Source: Sphingobacterium sp. UBA5670
Lineage (GTDB): Bacteria > Bacteroidota > Bacteroidia > Sphingobacteriales > Sphingobacteriaceae
DNA: 64,000 nt
Direction of reading: 5' to 3'
Assembly (NCBI RefSeq): GCF_002420705.1
Contig: NZ_DIIM01000001.1
Span: 62,001-126,000 of the forward strand
Shown here: positions 1 through 7,989 of the stretch, in pieces
Layout: every line of letters starts with the position of its first letter
How positions within the stretch are numbered: position 1 is the first letter of the stretch
The notes under the pieces: generated by a model
Database searches by the model: none
Seen by the model: only the letters and a program-made list of their open reading frames with translations
Told to the model about the DNA's origin: nothing
Position numbers and translations under genes: made by a program

Positions 1-1
1 G

Positions 2-256
2 GCAAACCAGCTCTCCAAAATTAAAAATCTGGAAAATGGTCTGGATATTAAGACCAAAGAAGTGGATGCATTAAATGAATCTATTGGTATTTCTAATGAT
101 CTATTTAAATATGCACGTGCCGATTATATGGAAGTTCTGTTAACGCAACGTGATGCATTGGAGTCCAAATTTGAGCTTGTTGAAAAGAAAGTCAACCAAC
201 TCAAAGCAAGTGTAGCGATATACCGATCGCTAGGCGGTGGATGGGACCATCAGTAG
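2..256 (+). CDS. RND efflux outer-membrane factor (TolC/NodT type), 3' end only
   Basis: The frame is open from base 2 to the TAG at 254-256, so only about the last 84 residues are present and the true start lies outside the window. The visible part is a long amphipathic helix pattern (LSKIKNLENGLDIKTKEV) followed by YARADYMEVLLTQRDALESK and a short tail ending in SLGGGW. This is the usual C-terminus of the lipoprotein outer-membrane channels of RND tripartite pumps (OprM/CusC/NodT families), where the GGGW tail is common. The pump and adaptor genes would lie upstream, off the edge. A strong terminator follows directly. Confidence 0.85.
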   Translation, partial: ANQLSKIKNLENGLDIKTKEVDALNESIGISNDLFKYARADYMEVLLTQRDALESKFELVEKKVNQLKASVAIYRSLGGGWDHQ

Positions 257-286
257 TACGCTTTTAATTTTAGTTTTTATATGTTG

Positions 287-320
287 GGGACTTATCATGT
301 GATAAGTCCCTTTTTATTTT
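287..320 (+). terminator. Rho-independent terminator
   Basis: An 11-bp perfect stem (287-297 with 300-310) is followed by a T-rich run at 311-320. It lies 30 bases after the efflux gene stop and just before the convergent 2006-residue gene. Confidence 0.85.
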
Positions 321-330
321 AACAATATAC

Positions 331-3300
331 CTATTCCACAACAATCTCTTTAATTTTCTCATTTCCATAGAATATTGGAAAATACATCAATTCAGCTTTT
401 GCTGGATTGACCGTATAGGTCCCTGTAAATCGAGGTAAGAGTTCTATTTCAAAGGTATGCGTACCTTTTCCTAATTTATTGCAGAAAATGACAACACGAT
501 CTTTGAAATGTTCACGGTGTGCCTCCATCCTAAAGTATCCATTTGATTTGCTCTCATAAGAACAGCCTGCCGGGATAGGGACTTCTATCTGTACGTACTC
601 AGCTTCACCAGTCAATGTTACCGCTGCTTCAAGTTTTACTGGTTTTCCTTCTTTCAGTGTTGCTGCTGTAGCTCCATTCTCTTTGAATCGAGTTTCAACG
701 ACAAGTCCCTTTTCTTTTTCTACAGCTGGATTGGGATTCCAAAAATTTTGATAAGCCGTCACAAAAGCTGGCCCCGTCCCTTCTTTCCTTACCTTAATTT
801 GTTCATCGGACGTAAAAGTCTGTGTGTATGGAAATTTAGTAATCCGTTTGCCATTGATGACCATCACAGGTTGCTGGAAAGATTCTCCAGCTTTCAACAA
901 ATCGGGTAAAATACGCCGTATAATACGGGAAGATTCATAAATGTTGCTCCAACGATTGTTTTGACGCTGCGCAAAGAAGTAATTGCGAATGTTCTCCAGA
1001 TCCGCTTCATGTCCTCCGATTGATTTTAGAACACTATAAGCCAGTAATGTATTTTCTGTATTCGTTTCTGTAGGACGTGGAAATAACACTTCTTTTTCTG
1101 CGATGACACCCGAGGTCCAATACAATCCGCCTAAAATTGTTTTTGAAGCGTATTTCAGCACACTGTCAGCAGCATGTACATCAGCAATTCCAAGTTTAGA
1201 AATCAAAAGATACCGCAGCAATTTATCCTTAGTAGATTTGCTCTTCAGCTTGGCATCAATTTCATTGAAATAATGTCTATAATCGGCCTTCGGATCCAAA
1301 CGGTTTAAGAAAACAAGGGAGCCAAACAGATTCTCTTTAGCCGTTTGAAGTTTATCTTTATCCAACAGAAGATCTAAAGAAGCAAGGCTATTTTTTAGTA
1401 GTGCCTGTTCACGTTCGGTATAGTATGCTTTATCGAGCACCACCTGGTAACCTGCCTCCTCGGCATCAAGCAGTACGCTTATAACATAGTTACTAATCCA
1501 CGACACCGTTTCACTCTTATCCCACCATCCCCAGCCTTGGGCAGTATTTTTGTTCTTTTGAAGTTCTTTTAAAAGACTGATGATCTTTTTATCTTCTTCA
1601 AAAGGTTTCCCAACTAATTTGGCCAGCTCTTTCTTTGAAAGGAGGGCACTCAATTTAGAAGCCATCTGTTCATTACAGAGATATTTATAACGATCGATGG
1701 ATTCTATTTCACGTTGTAAAAATTCGAGTGAACTTGCCTCGGCATGCACCGTAATTTCGCCTAATGCCGGTGAAGTTTTTAACAGGTATTCGGCTGTACT
1801 ATTGAGTACTTTAAAATCACCTTCATGTTGTTCAAGTCCTTTTTCAAAGATCGGAATACTCCGTTTTTCACCATCAAAATACCCATTGGAAAGACCTATC
1901 GAATAGGAAAGCTGAAGGCTGTCCCCCTGATTGGCTAGCACCGCTATCGGGTCCCGATATGATTTAGCGATTCTCAAAGACGCTTCTTGCGACGCCAATC
2001 CATTGTTTATGGTTCGTGCGACTTGCAAACTATCGCCTAGGTAGTTGACAATGCGTCCCATAGCCGTAAATTGATCGCCACGGACAGCAAAGCGTGGCGT
2101 TGCCAGATGTGCCGAAACAGCCTTAAAAGATTTAATGCTTAATTCCTTGGTGTCTGCAAAATTTTTCGCTCCCTTGGCTATAAAAAACGTCCGCCAATTG
2201 GTAATATCATCCGGATAGGTCGCTTCAAAACTAGCTTTCCCCTCAGCATCAGTCGTCAGTTTAGGTTGCCAAAAAGCATCGTCGTGAAAGTTTACACGCA
2301 TGGTATTTCCAGCTTCTAAATAGGGCATCTCAACTGCACCTTTTGCCCCAACAGAAGTTCCTGATTTGGTCTGTATCATAATCACTCCATTGGCAGCCCG
2401 CGATCCGTACAAGGAGAGCATGGATTGATCTTTTATTGTATTTATTGATGCAATGGAAGATGGATCTAAGCTCGTGATATCCCCTTCAAAGGGAACTCCA
2501 TCCACTAAAATCAGAGGTTTTGCATTCGCGGTTGTGCTAACAGCTCCCCGGATAGTAACTCCTGGAACTGCTCCCTGCAACAGGGATACTGTTCCCATGT
2601 CCATATTAGCACTGATAGATTTCGTTGAGAGAGTCAACGATTTCTTTCGCTGTACCCCATAACCTACGACAACAACCTCATCCAATTGGTTTTCGGAAGG
2701 CTTTAATTCCACGAAATAATCATTTCCTCTTGAAACCTCGATCGTTGCTGTATTATATCCCAAAGCAGCTATTTCCAACCTTGTGTTTCTATCGCCAGAT
2801 AGCTCAAATTCTACACTGCCGTCAAAACTAGCGAAATACTGTTTTTTCGAACTCAGATCAACAATTTTAGCTCCGATTAATGGTGTATCACCATCATAAA
2901 TCAAAAGTCTGGTGTGCCCATCATCCCTTCTTTTCGTCCTAAAATCGACTTTGTCTATTTTTTTGACACGCAGAGCCAGCTCCTGCTCATGCTGAACAGA
3001 ATCCCGCAATGGATTATCAACCGTACGTACAATAATTTCATCCCGCACTAGTTTGTAAGCTAATCTCGCTGCATTCGATGTTATGTTCCACTGGATGGAG
3101 TCCAGTCTAAGGTAATTCATCCCATTTGCTTTTAGCTTCATAGGTAAACTAAAGGCAGTCGAATCATTTTCTACAATATGTAAAATAACATCGTCGACAG
3201 GAAGATCGCCGAAATTACGTTGCCCACCATAAAACAAACGGAAATACATTCTATCTTCCGCTTTGGTCGGTTCAATAAAGATCAATGTGGGAAGAATGGC

Positions 3301-6300
3301 TTGACCAGCGATATCTTTGCCTAAGTTTACGCTTAGTTTAAATACCGGAGCTTTTAACTCTTTTTTGACTGTGGCAAATTGGGCCGTCCCGCTGCTATTT
3401 TGCATTGCTTCCCTAAATTTACTCTCCACATTTTCTTTGATATCCGTCAATGACAACACTTTCGCATTAAAATCTAAATTCGGTATAAAATCATACAGAT
3501 CCTGCCGAATAAAATTAGCGTCCCAACTTTTCTGCTTTTGATAATTTTTATAAAGCGTGTACTGATAACCGCCTTCAATCTCAAATCGTCCAATTTTTGT
3601 AGTATCAACCGTTAAAGTCGCTATTTTAGATACTCCATTATACATTTCTGTCCGAGGAAATGGTCCCACCAATACGGGGACAGGAACCTGTGTCCGTAAT
3701 CGACTATCGTAAGTTGATCTTTTCACCGGATTTAAGTAATAAAGATCTCCGGCTGTCTGTATATAGGCCGGCAATTCAACCAGTGCACCGTTATTTGGCA
3801 GCTGCCATGCACCAAAATTATTCGTTACCGAAATTAACTGACGATTCAACTCAGCCACTTCTGTATCGTAGAGCTTTCCAACCTCTTTTTTAGGCAACAC
3901 ACGAGTCAAAATCTGTCCCTTCCTGAGGGTTTTATCTGCATAAATAAAACTTATGGTATCCTGTGATGCATTAAAAGAAACAATTATTTTTTTTCCTTTC
4001 TCCACAAAATACCCACGCACATGAATATCTCTGTCCTTTGTCCTAAATCGAAAATCGTGCTGTCCGGGATAAACCTCAAAAATATTATTTTCATTTTGCT
4101 GGCCTTGCTTTGCGTAAGTCAACACACCATCTACCCATACTAAATGTACCCCTTGAACCGCACCATTGACAACAATATAGGGTGATATCTGGCTTCTGAC
4201 ATCATTAAGAGGCAAAGACTCCTGATAATAATCTTTCGGAAACAAAAACCGATAAAAAGCCATCGTGTCCAATTGCATTACTTTCGACCATTTCGCCCAA
4301 TTTTGAAAAGCGCTCTGATGAGATTTACTATCGTCGTCCAGCTCAAAATTGAGATTTTGTACCACCTTTGCACTCCGCATTAGCCCACCAATAGGAATAT
4401 TGGGTGCATTAGCCGATTTAAACTTGGATGTAAAACCATATGCTGTGATATCGACATCTTTCAATGGTTTACCGTTTTTATCGGTAACGGAAAGCTCCAC
4501 AGGAGTCTTTTGTCCAGGATATACGGTCGTTGCTGTATTGACGGCTAAGTTTAAATTTTTCTCTATGAAAGGTAGTTCTTCACGAATAACTTTCGAACGC
4601 CCTCCAAAAAGATAGCTGAGCTCCAGACTGTATCCTTCTTTTCCTCGCGCTAAAAATTCATGGCTCAATTTGGTATCATACCCCGAAGCGACCATACGAT
4701 TAGCCCTATAGACCCGATACCAAAATGGAATCGCAGCAGGATTATTGACATGTAATATGACAGAATCTACTGTTCGATAAAATCGATAATTCAATTGTGC
4801 TTGCTGCTCCTCTTTTAAATAAGTCACTTTAGTCAAGCCATTCGACTTAACGACGATTTCTGACGCTTGCCAAGAGACTGGCATCACCTGCGGCAAACTC
4901 AAATGTTCAGTTTTCAGTACCTCATCATTTTCACCCAATAGCTGAATTTGCGCATCACTGGCTTTCTCGATCCCCCTTTCAAAATACTTCAACTCAGCCT
5001 GACCATCCCGAACTGCAATACGAATTTCCTTTTCGCTATTTAAGACATTAAGATTAAGCCGCCGCTCATGTCTTTCATTATCCGAACTTAGATAAGTACC
5101 AATCACTTGAAAAGATAATCCAATATCTGCCGGAAAAATTGAATCCGGCAACACAATCTCTTTTTCGGCCACATCGGCAAGGGATACCGTAGTTTGCCAC
5201 AGTGTATCGGGGATAAAATTTACCCGATTGGCTTTCATGCTAGGGTCAAAAAGCGGACTTGTCACAACACGCAAATCTACTTTACCGTCATAAATCGGCA
5301 TTTCATTTTCGTTGACAGCTTTTAGCTTTAGCCTTATGCTGTCCCCCTTTGCATAATCCGTATTCCGCGACGTCATGCTAAAAGTAAGACTTTTGAGTTC
5401 ATAGTCTTCATAACGAAAATACTGTTGATAAAGAATCTCTTTACTTTTTGTGGACGCTAATGAGATACCATAATGTCTATCCAGAATAAGTCCAAGGCCT
5501 TTCAGATCAAAAGCAAAATTGTACATCCCGGGACGATAAGGAGCCAGTTTCGCCAATACGGTGTCTTTCGCATAGCCATAACCACCTGTTAAACGTACCG
5601 CTACTGAATCCCGATACGGTTTTCCTTGATCTTTCTCAAGGTAAGCTTTAAATTTTACGTTCTCATTTGGTTTATACATAGGCTTGCTAAAAACCATAAA
5701 GCTCTCCGTATTCCGACGCTCTTTTTTATGGAAGATTCTTTTGATCCTAAATTTAGTTCGGAGCCAGTGATTTTTTAGTCCTTTCCAGAACGAAGTCTTC
5801 TCGCTGTATGGCCATCCTCTCTCCACGCTCAGGTAGTGATATACTCCCCTATGCTCAATGCTGACAATATCTTCATCACGCGCATTCGATGCCTTATAAT
5901 AACGCAGTTTCTTATCGTATGACATTTTATGACCGTTCACTGTTAGCCGTGCATCATTTATAATCGTTCCCAATGAATCGTATAAACAAATGGCAAACAT
6001 TTCTGTCGGGATACTTTTGACATAAAGATCGTCACTAACCAATTCCTGGTAGATGAGTTCACTCCCCCTAGCTACGACCCGGACGTAATTACCTCGTGGC
6101 AAGGTGGGCTGCGGATCGCCCACTTTATAATTAAGAAAAAGTTCGTTAAGCATGGTTTCATCGAATTTTTCCTCTTCCAGGTGAATTTTTCTTAAAATTT
6201 CGGGACTCAACTTATAAATGTAATATTCAGAAGATCCACGCTGGCTATTGAGCAACGTTGATTGTCCAAAAAGAGTTACTGAATAAATAACAGCTAAAAC

Positions 6301-6351
6301 ACTAACAATAATTGACTTCCATTTCATAACTAAGATACTGGCTAAATTCAT
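331..6351 (-). CDS. Alpha-2-macroglobulin family protein with embedded carboxypeptidase-regulatory and TonB-plug-like modules
   Basis: A 2006-residue secreted protein. The N-terminal signal peptide ends near SVTLFGQ; ATG at 6327 (residue 9, MKWKSIIV) is an equally good start. MG-type beta-sandwich domains fill roughly residues 200-1150, including the MG2-like stretch FSKPMYKPNENVKFKAYL. Around residues 1150-1225 there is a carboxypeptidase-regulatory-like beta domain. It leads into a TonB-box-like motif DEVVVVGYGVQRKKS near residue 1230 and a plug-like stretch (LILVDGVPFEGDI, SLYGSRAANGVIMIQTKSG) to about 1345. The A2M core follows, with W..P.L.TDAEGKASF and a thioester-type CNEQ motif whose Cys is residue 1559. 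Bacterial A2Ms are thought to trap proteases in the periplasm or at the envelope. The plug module is normally the start of SusC-like receptors, but no 22-strand barrel follows here. The gene stands alone on the minus strand. Confidence 0.85.
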   Translation of the reverse strand: MNLASILVMKWKSIIVSVLAVIYSVTLFGQSTLLNSQRGSSEYYIYKLSPEILRKIHLEEEKFDETMLNELFLNYKVGDPQPTLPRGNYVRVVARGSELIYQELVSDDLYVKSIPTEMFAICLYDSLGTIINDARLTVNGHKMSYDKKLRYYKASNARDEDIVSIEHRGVYHYLSVERGWPYSEKTSFWKGLKNHWLRTKFRIKRIFHKKERRNTESFMVFSKPMYKPNENVKFKAYLEKDQGKPYRDSVAVRLTGGYGYAKDTVLAKLAPYRPGMYNFAFDLKGLGLILDRHYGISLASTKSKEILYQQYFRYEDYELKSLTFSMTSRNTDYAKGDSIRLKLKAVNENEMPIYDGKVDLRVVTSPLFDPSMKANRVNFIPDTLWQTTVSLADVAEKEIVLPDSIFPADIGLSFQVIGTYLSSDNERHERRLNLNVLNSEKEIRIAVRDGQAELKYFERGIEKASDAQIQLLGENDEVLKTEHLSLPQVMPVSWQASEIVVKSNGLTKVTYLKEEQQAQLNYRFYRTVDSVILHVNNPAAIPFWYRVYRANRMVASGYDTKLSHEFLARGKEGYSLELSYLFGGRSKVIREELPFIEKNLNLAVNTATTVYPGQKTPVELSVTDKNGKPLKDVDITAYGFTSKFKSANAPNIPIGGLMRSAKVVQNLNFELDDDSKSHQSAFQNWAKWSKVMQLDTMAFYRFLFPKDYYQESLPLNDVRSQISPYIVVNGAVQGVHLVWVDGVLTYAKQGQQNENNIFEVYPGQHDFRFRTKDRDIHVRGYFVEKGKKIIVSFNASQDTISFIYADKTLRKGQILTRVLPKKEVGKLYDTEVAELNRQLISVTNNFGAWQLPNNGALVELPAYIQTAGDLYYLNPVKRSTYDSRLRTQVPVPVLVGPFPRTEMYNGVSKIATLTVDTTKIGRFEIEGGYQYTLYKNYQKQKSWDANFIRQDLYDFIPNLDFNAKVLSLTDIKENVESKFREAMQNSSGTAQFATVKKELKAPVFKLSVNLGKDIAGQAILPTLIFIEPTKAEDRMYFRLFYGGQRNFGDLPVDDVILHIVENDSTAFSLPMKLKANGMNYLRLDSIQWNITSNAARLAYKLVRDEIIVRTVDNPLRDSVQHEQELALRVKKIDKVDFRTKRRDDGHTRLLIYDGDTPLIGAKIVDLSSKKQYFASFDGSVEFELSGDRNTRLEIAALGYNTATIEVSRGNDYFVELKPSENQLDEVVVVGYGVQRKKSLTLSTKSISANMDMGTVSLLQGAVPGVTIRGAVSTTANAKPLILVDGVPFEGDITSLDPSSIASINTIKDQSMLSLYGSRAANGVIMIQTKSGTSVGAKGAVEMPYLEAGNTMRVNFHDDAFWQPKLTTDAEGKASFEATYPDDITNWRTFFIAKGAKNFADTKELSIKSFKAVSAHLATPRFAVRGDQFTAMGRIVNYLGDSLQVARTINNGLASQEASLRIAKSYRDPIAVLANQGDSLQLSYSIGLSNGYFDGEKRSIPIFEKGLEQHEGDFKVLNSTAEYLLKTSPALGEITVHAEASSLEFLQREIESIDRYKYLCNEQMASKLSALLSKKELAKLVGKPFEEDKKIISLLKELQKNKNTAQGWGWWDKSETVSWISNYVISVLLDAEEAGYQVVLDKAYYTEREQALLKNSLASLDLLLDKDKLQTAKENLFGSLVFLNRLDPKADYRHYFNEIDAKLKSKSTKDKLLRYLLISKLGIADVHAADSVLKYASKTILGGLYWTSGVIAEKEVLFPRPTETNTENTLLAYSVLKSIGGHEADLENIRNYFFAQRQNNRWSNIYESSRIIRRILPDLLKAGESFQQPVMVINGKRITKFPYTQTFTSDEQIKVRKEGTGPAFVTAYQNFWNPNPAVEKEKGLVVETRFKENGATAATLKEGKPVKLEAAVTLTGEAEYVQIEVPIPAGCSYESKSNGYFRMEAHREHFKDRVVIFCNKLGKGTHTFEIELLPRFTGTYTVNPAKAELMYFPIFYGNEKIKEIVVE

Positions 6352-6468
6352 TTAAAAATAGATAAATTAACTTAAAGCCAAGCACTAGATTTCTTTCACC
6401 CAGCACCTCAACTTTCATGCAGGGATGCAAAGAATATCAAAATTCCATAATCGAAAAAAGAAAAAAAA

Positions 6469-7041
6469 TCACAATTTCAAACGGCCTTTGATCGAATTGA
6501 TTACAGCTGTATCAGATGGAAAATCGCCGGCGCCAGAACCAGTTGAACGATTGATCAAAGGTGGTTCTTCCCCATATAACGTATCACGGGCAACAATGAC
6601 TTTCTTATCAAGATCGACATAGCTAACAATATAGTTTCGTTGATAAGCTTTATCTTTCTGTCCGATCTTGTTGACATATTCCCCTTTTTCCTTCATATCC
6701 ATAGCGATCATAACAATACCTTTTACACCCTCGCCAGGATAATTATCAGCTGTGCCCAATGCTTCATTCCATTTACTTTTATAAGTTACCCCTAAATTGT
6801 CTGTACCGCCATTTTCCAACACTAAACAATTCGTTCCCCAATTTAATGCAGCTAATTGAACTGGATATTTATTGATAGCGGTATGATCGCCAAAATCAGC
6901 TAAAATTCTGGAAGATAATTGTTCTGTTTTTGTTTGATCCTCTTCCATATCACCCAATACGCTGTTCGCCCAAATACCGATAGCAATTGCTGCAACCAAT
7001 ACAAGTCCAACGACGATGAATATTGCCTTTTTATGTTTCAT
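6469..7041 (-). CDS. Hypothetical membrane-anchored protein
   Basis: 190 residues, not recognised. Residues 5-27 (AIFIVVGLVLVAAIAIGIWA) form one N-terminal membrane segment or uncleaved signal anchor. The rest is hydrophilic and probably periplasmic, with a central stretch YKSKWNEALGTADNYPGEG and a C-terminal basic end. A Bacteroidetes -7 element (TATATTTG) lies 30 bases upstream. No enzyme motif is visible. It does not form an operon with the large A2M-like gene, which starts 117 bases downstream. Confidence 0.7.
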   Translation of the reverse strand: MKHKKAIFIVVGLVLVAAIAIGIWANSVLGDMEEDQTKTEQLSSRILADFGDHTAINKYPVQLAALNWGTNCLVLENGGTDNLGVTYKSKWNEALGTADNYPGEGVKGIVMIAMDMKEKGEYVNKIGQKDKAYQRNYIVSYVDLDKKVIVARDTLYGEEPPLINRSTGSGAGDFPSDTAVINSIKGRLKL

Positions 7042-7070
7042 ATCTCAATATTATTTAGTTAACTATCAAC

Positions 7071-7078
7071 CAAATATA
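7071..7078 (-). promoter_or_regulatory. Predicted -7 promoter element (TATATTTG)
   Basis: An exact match on the minus strand to the Bacteroidetes -7 consensus TAnnTTTG, about 30 bases before the ATG at 7041. No clear -33 element was identified, so this is a prediction from the -7 motif and position only. Confidence 0.5.
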
Positions 7079-7103
7079 CACAGGCTATCGGCTCAGTTCT
7101 CTA

Positions 7104-7325
7104 CTATTTACAATTCGCTCGACCTGCTTTATTATTTGCTGCAACTGTCTCAATAAGCGCAATCTGGTCTAGTGCAAGGCAGTTGATGGAAACTGAATCC
7201 ATCTTGCATCCATTTTTTTGATCATAAACGAATAAACCTTCCATAACTACTGACAAATAGCTGTCACTAACCGGTATTATCTTTGTTAAACCTGAGCAGG
7301 AAAAGAAATACCAAACAAAAAACAA
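7104..7325 (-). CDS. Possible small lipoprotein, start uncertain
   Basis: 73 residues from a TTG codon at 7325. The frame stays open upstream for about 15 codons and reads RFVILLIAFALELFFVWYF then FSCSG, which is a convincing lipoprotein signal peptide with a FFSC lipobox. The only upstream initiation option is ATT, with no ATG. Either a rare start codon is used, the start is TTG with a shortened hydrophobic stretch, or the gene has lost its start and is decaying. The mature part (about 60 residues, four Cys after the lipobox) is not recognised. It is divergent from the DinB gene by 62 bases. Confidence 0.4.
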   Translation of the reverse strand: MFFVWYFFSCSGLTKIIPVSDSYLSVVMEGLFVYDQKNGCKMDSVSINCLALDQIALIETVAANNKAGRANCK

Positions 7326-7387
7326 TTCCAGAGCAAAGGCTATTAGTAGGATAACAAATCGAATTTTAAACCATTACAGTAGAAAAC

Positions 7388-7885
7388 ATGGACACGTTAC
7401 AACAATTAAAATCAGAGTTAGCGAGTGAGTATCAAATCACAAAAAACTTTATCGCACTTTTTCCTGAAGGCAAGAATGAATATGCCCCACATGAAAAAAG
7501 CATGAAGATGATGCGTCTAGCAACTCACTTAGTCGAAGTTTTCGAATGGCCAAGTACCATTTTAAAAACTTCCGAACTTGATTTTGCAAAAGGAGGTTAT
7601 GTACCGACAAGTCTATCAACAAGAGAGGACCTGTTAAAAAAGCTCGATGAAGATTATGAAGCTGGAAAAACAGCTTTGGAAGGAGCTACAGAAGAGGACT
7701 TGATCCCAAGCTGGACCATCAAAAATGATGGCCATGATTTGGCGAGCTGGAGCAAATATGAAGCTATTCGCCATTCGTTAAATCAGATTACACACCATAG
7801 GGCACAGTTGGGTGTTTATTATAGACTCAATGACATTCCTCTACCTGCAAGTTATGGACCTTCTGCAGATTCACAGAATTTCTAA
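7388..7885 (+). CDS. DinB superfamily protein
   Basis: 165 residues, the usual length for DinB/YfiT four-helix-bundle proteins, which bind a divalent metal and often act as thiol-dependent transferases; the substrate here is unknown. Metal-binding His candidates are in MRLATHLVEVFEWP (about residue 48) and in the C-terminal LNQITHHRAQLGVYYRLN, the most diagnostic part. ATG at 7388 gives a full-length family member. It is monocistronic, with a hairpin terminator 20 bases after the stop. Confidence 0.85.
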   Translation: MDTLQQLKSELASEYQITKNFIALFPEGKNEYAPHEKSMKMMRLATHLVEVFEWPSTILKTSELDFAKGGYVPTSLSTREDLLKKLDEDYEAGKTALEGATEEDLIPSWTIKNDGHDLASWSKYEAIRHSLNQITHHRAQLGVYYRLNDIPLPASYGPSADSQNF

Positions 7886-7903
7886 AAGACGAGCTGCCCG
7901 AAT

Positions 7904-7940
7904 GAAAATACGACATCTATATGTCGTGTTTTCATTTTAT
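7904..7940 (+). terminator. Hairpin terminator between convergent genes
   Basis: A 13-bp stem with one mismatch pair (7904-7916 with 7921-7933, loop CTAT) is flanked by an A-run on the left and ATTTTATT on the right. It can serve the DinB gene on the plus strand and the convergent M48 gene on the minus strand. Confidence 0.75.
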
Positions 7941-7989
7941 TCTGGACAATATGTATGCGCGATAACACCGCCCGGAAAAACCTGCGTAT

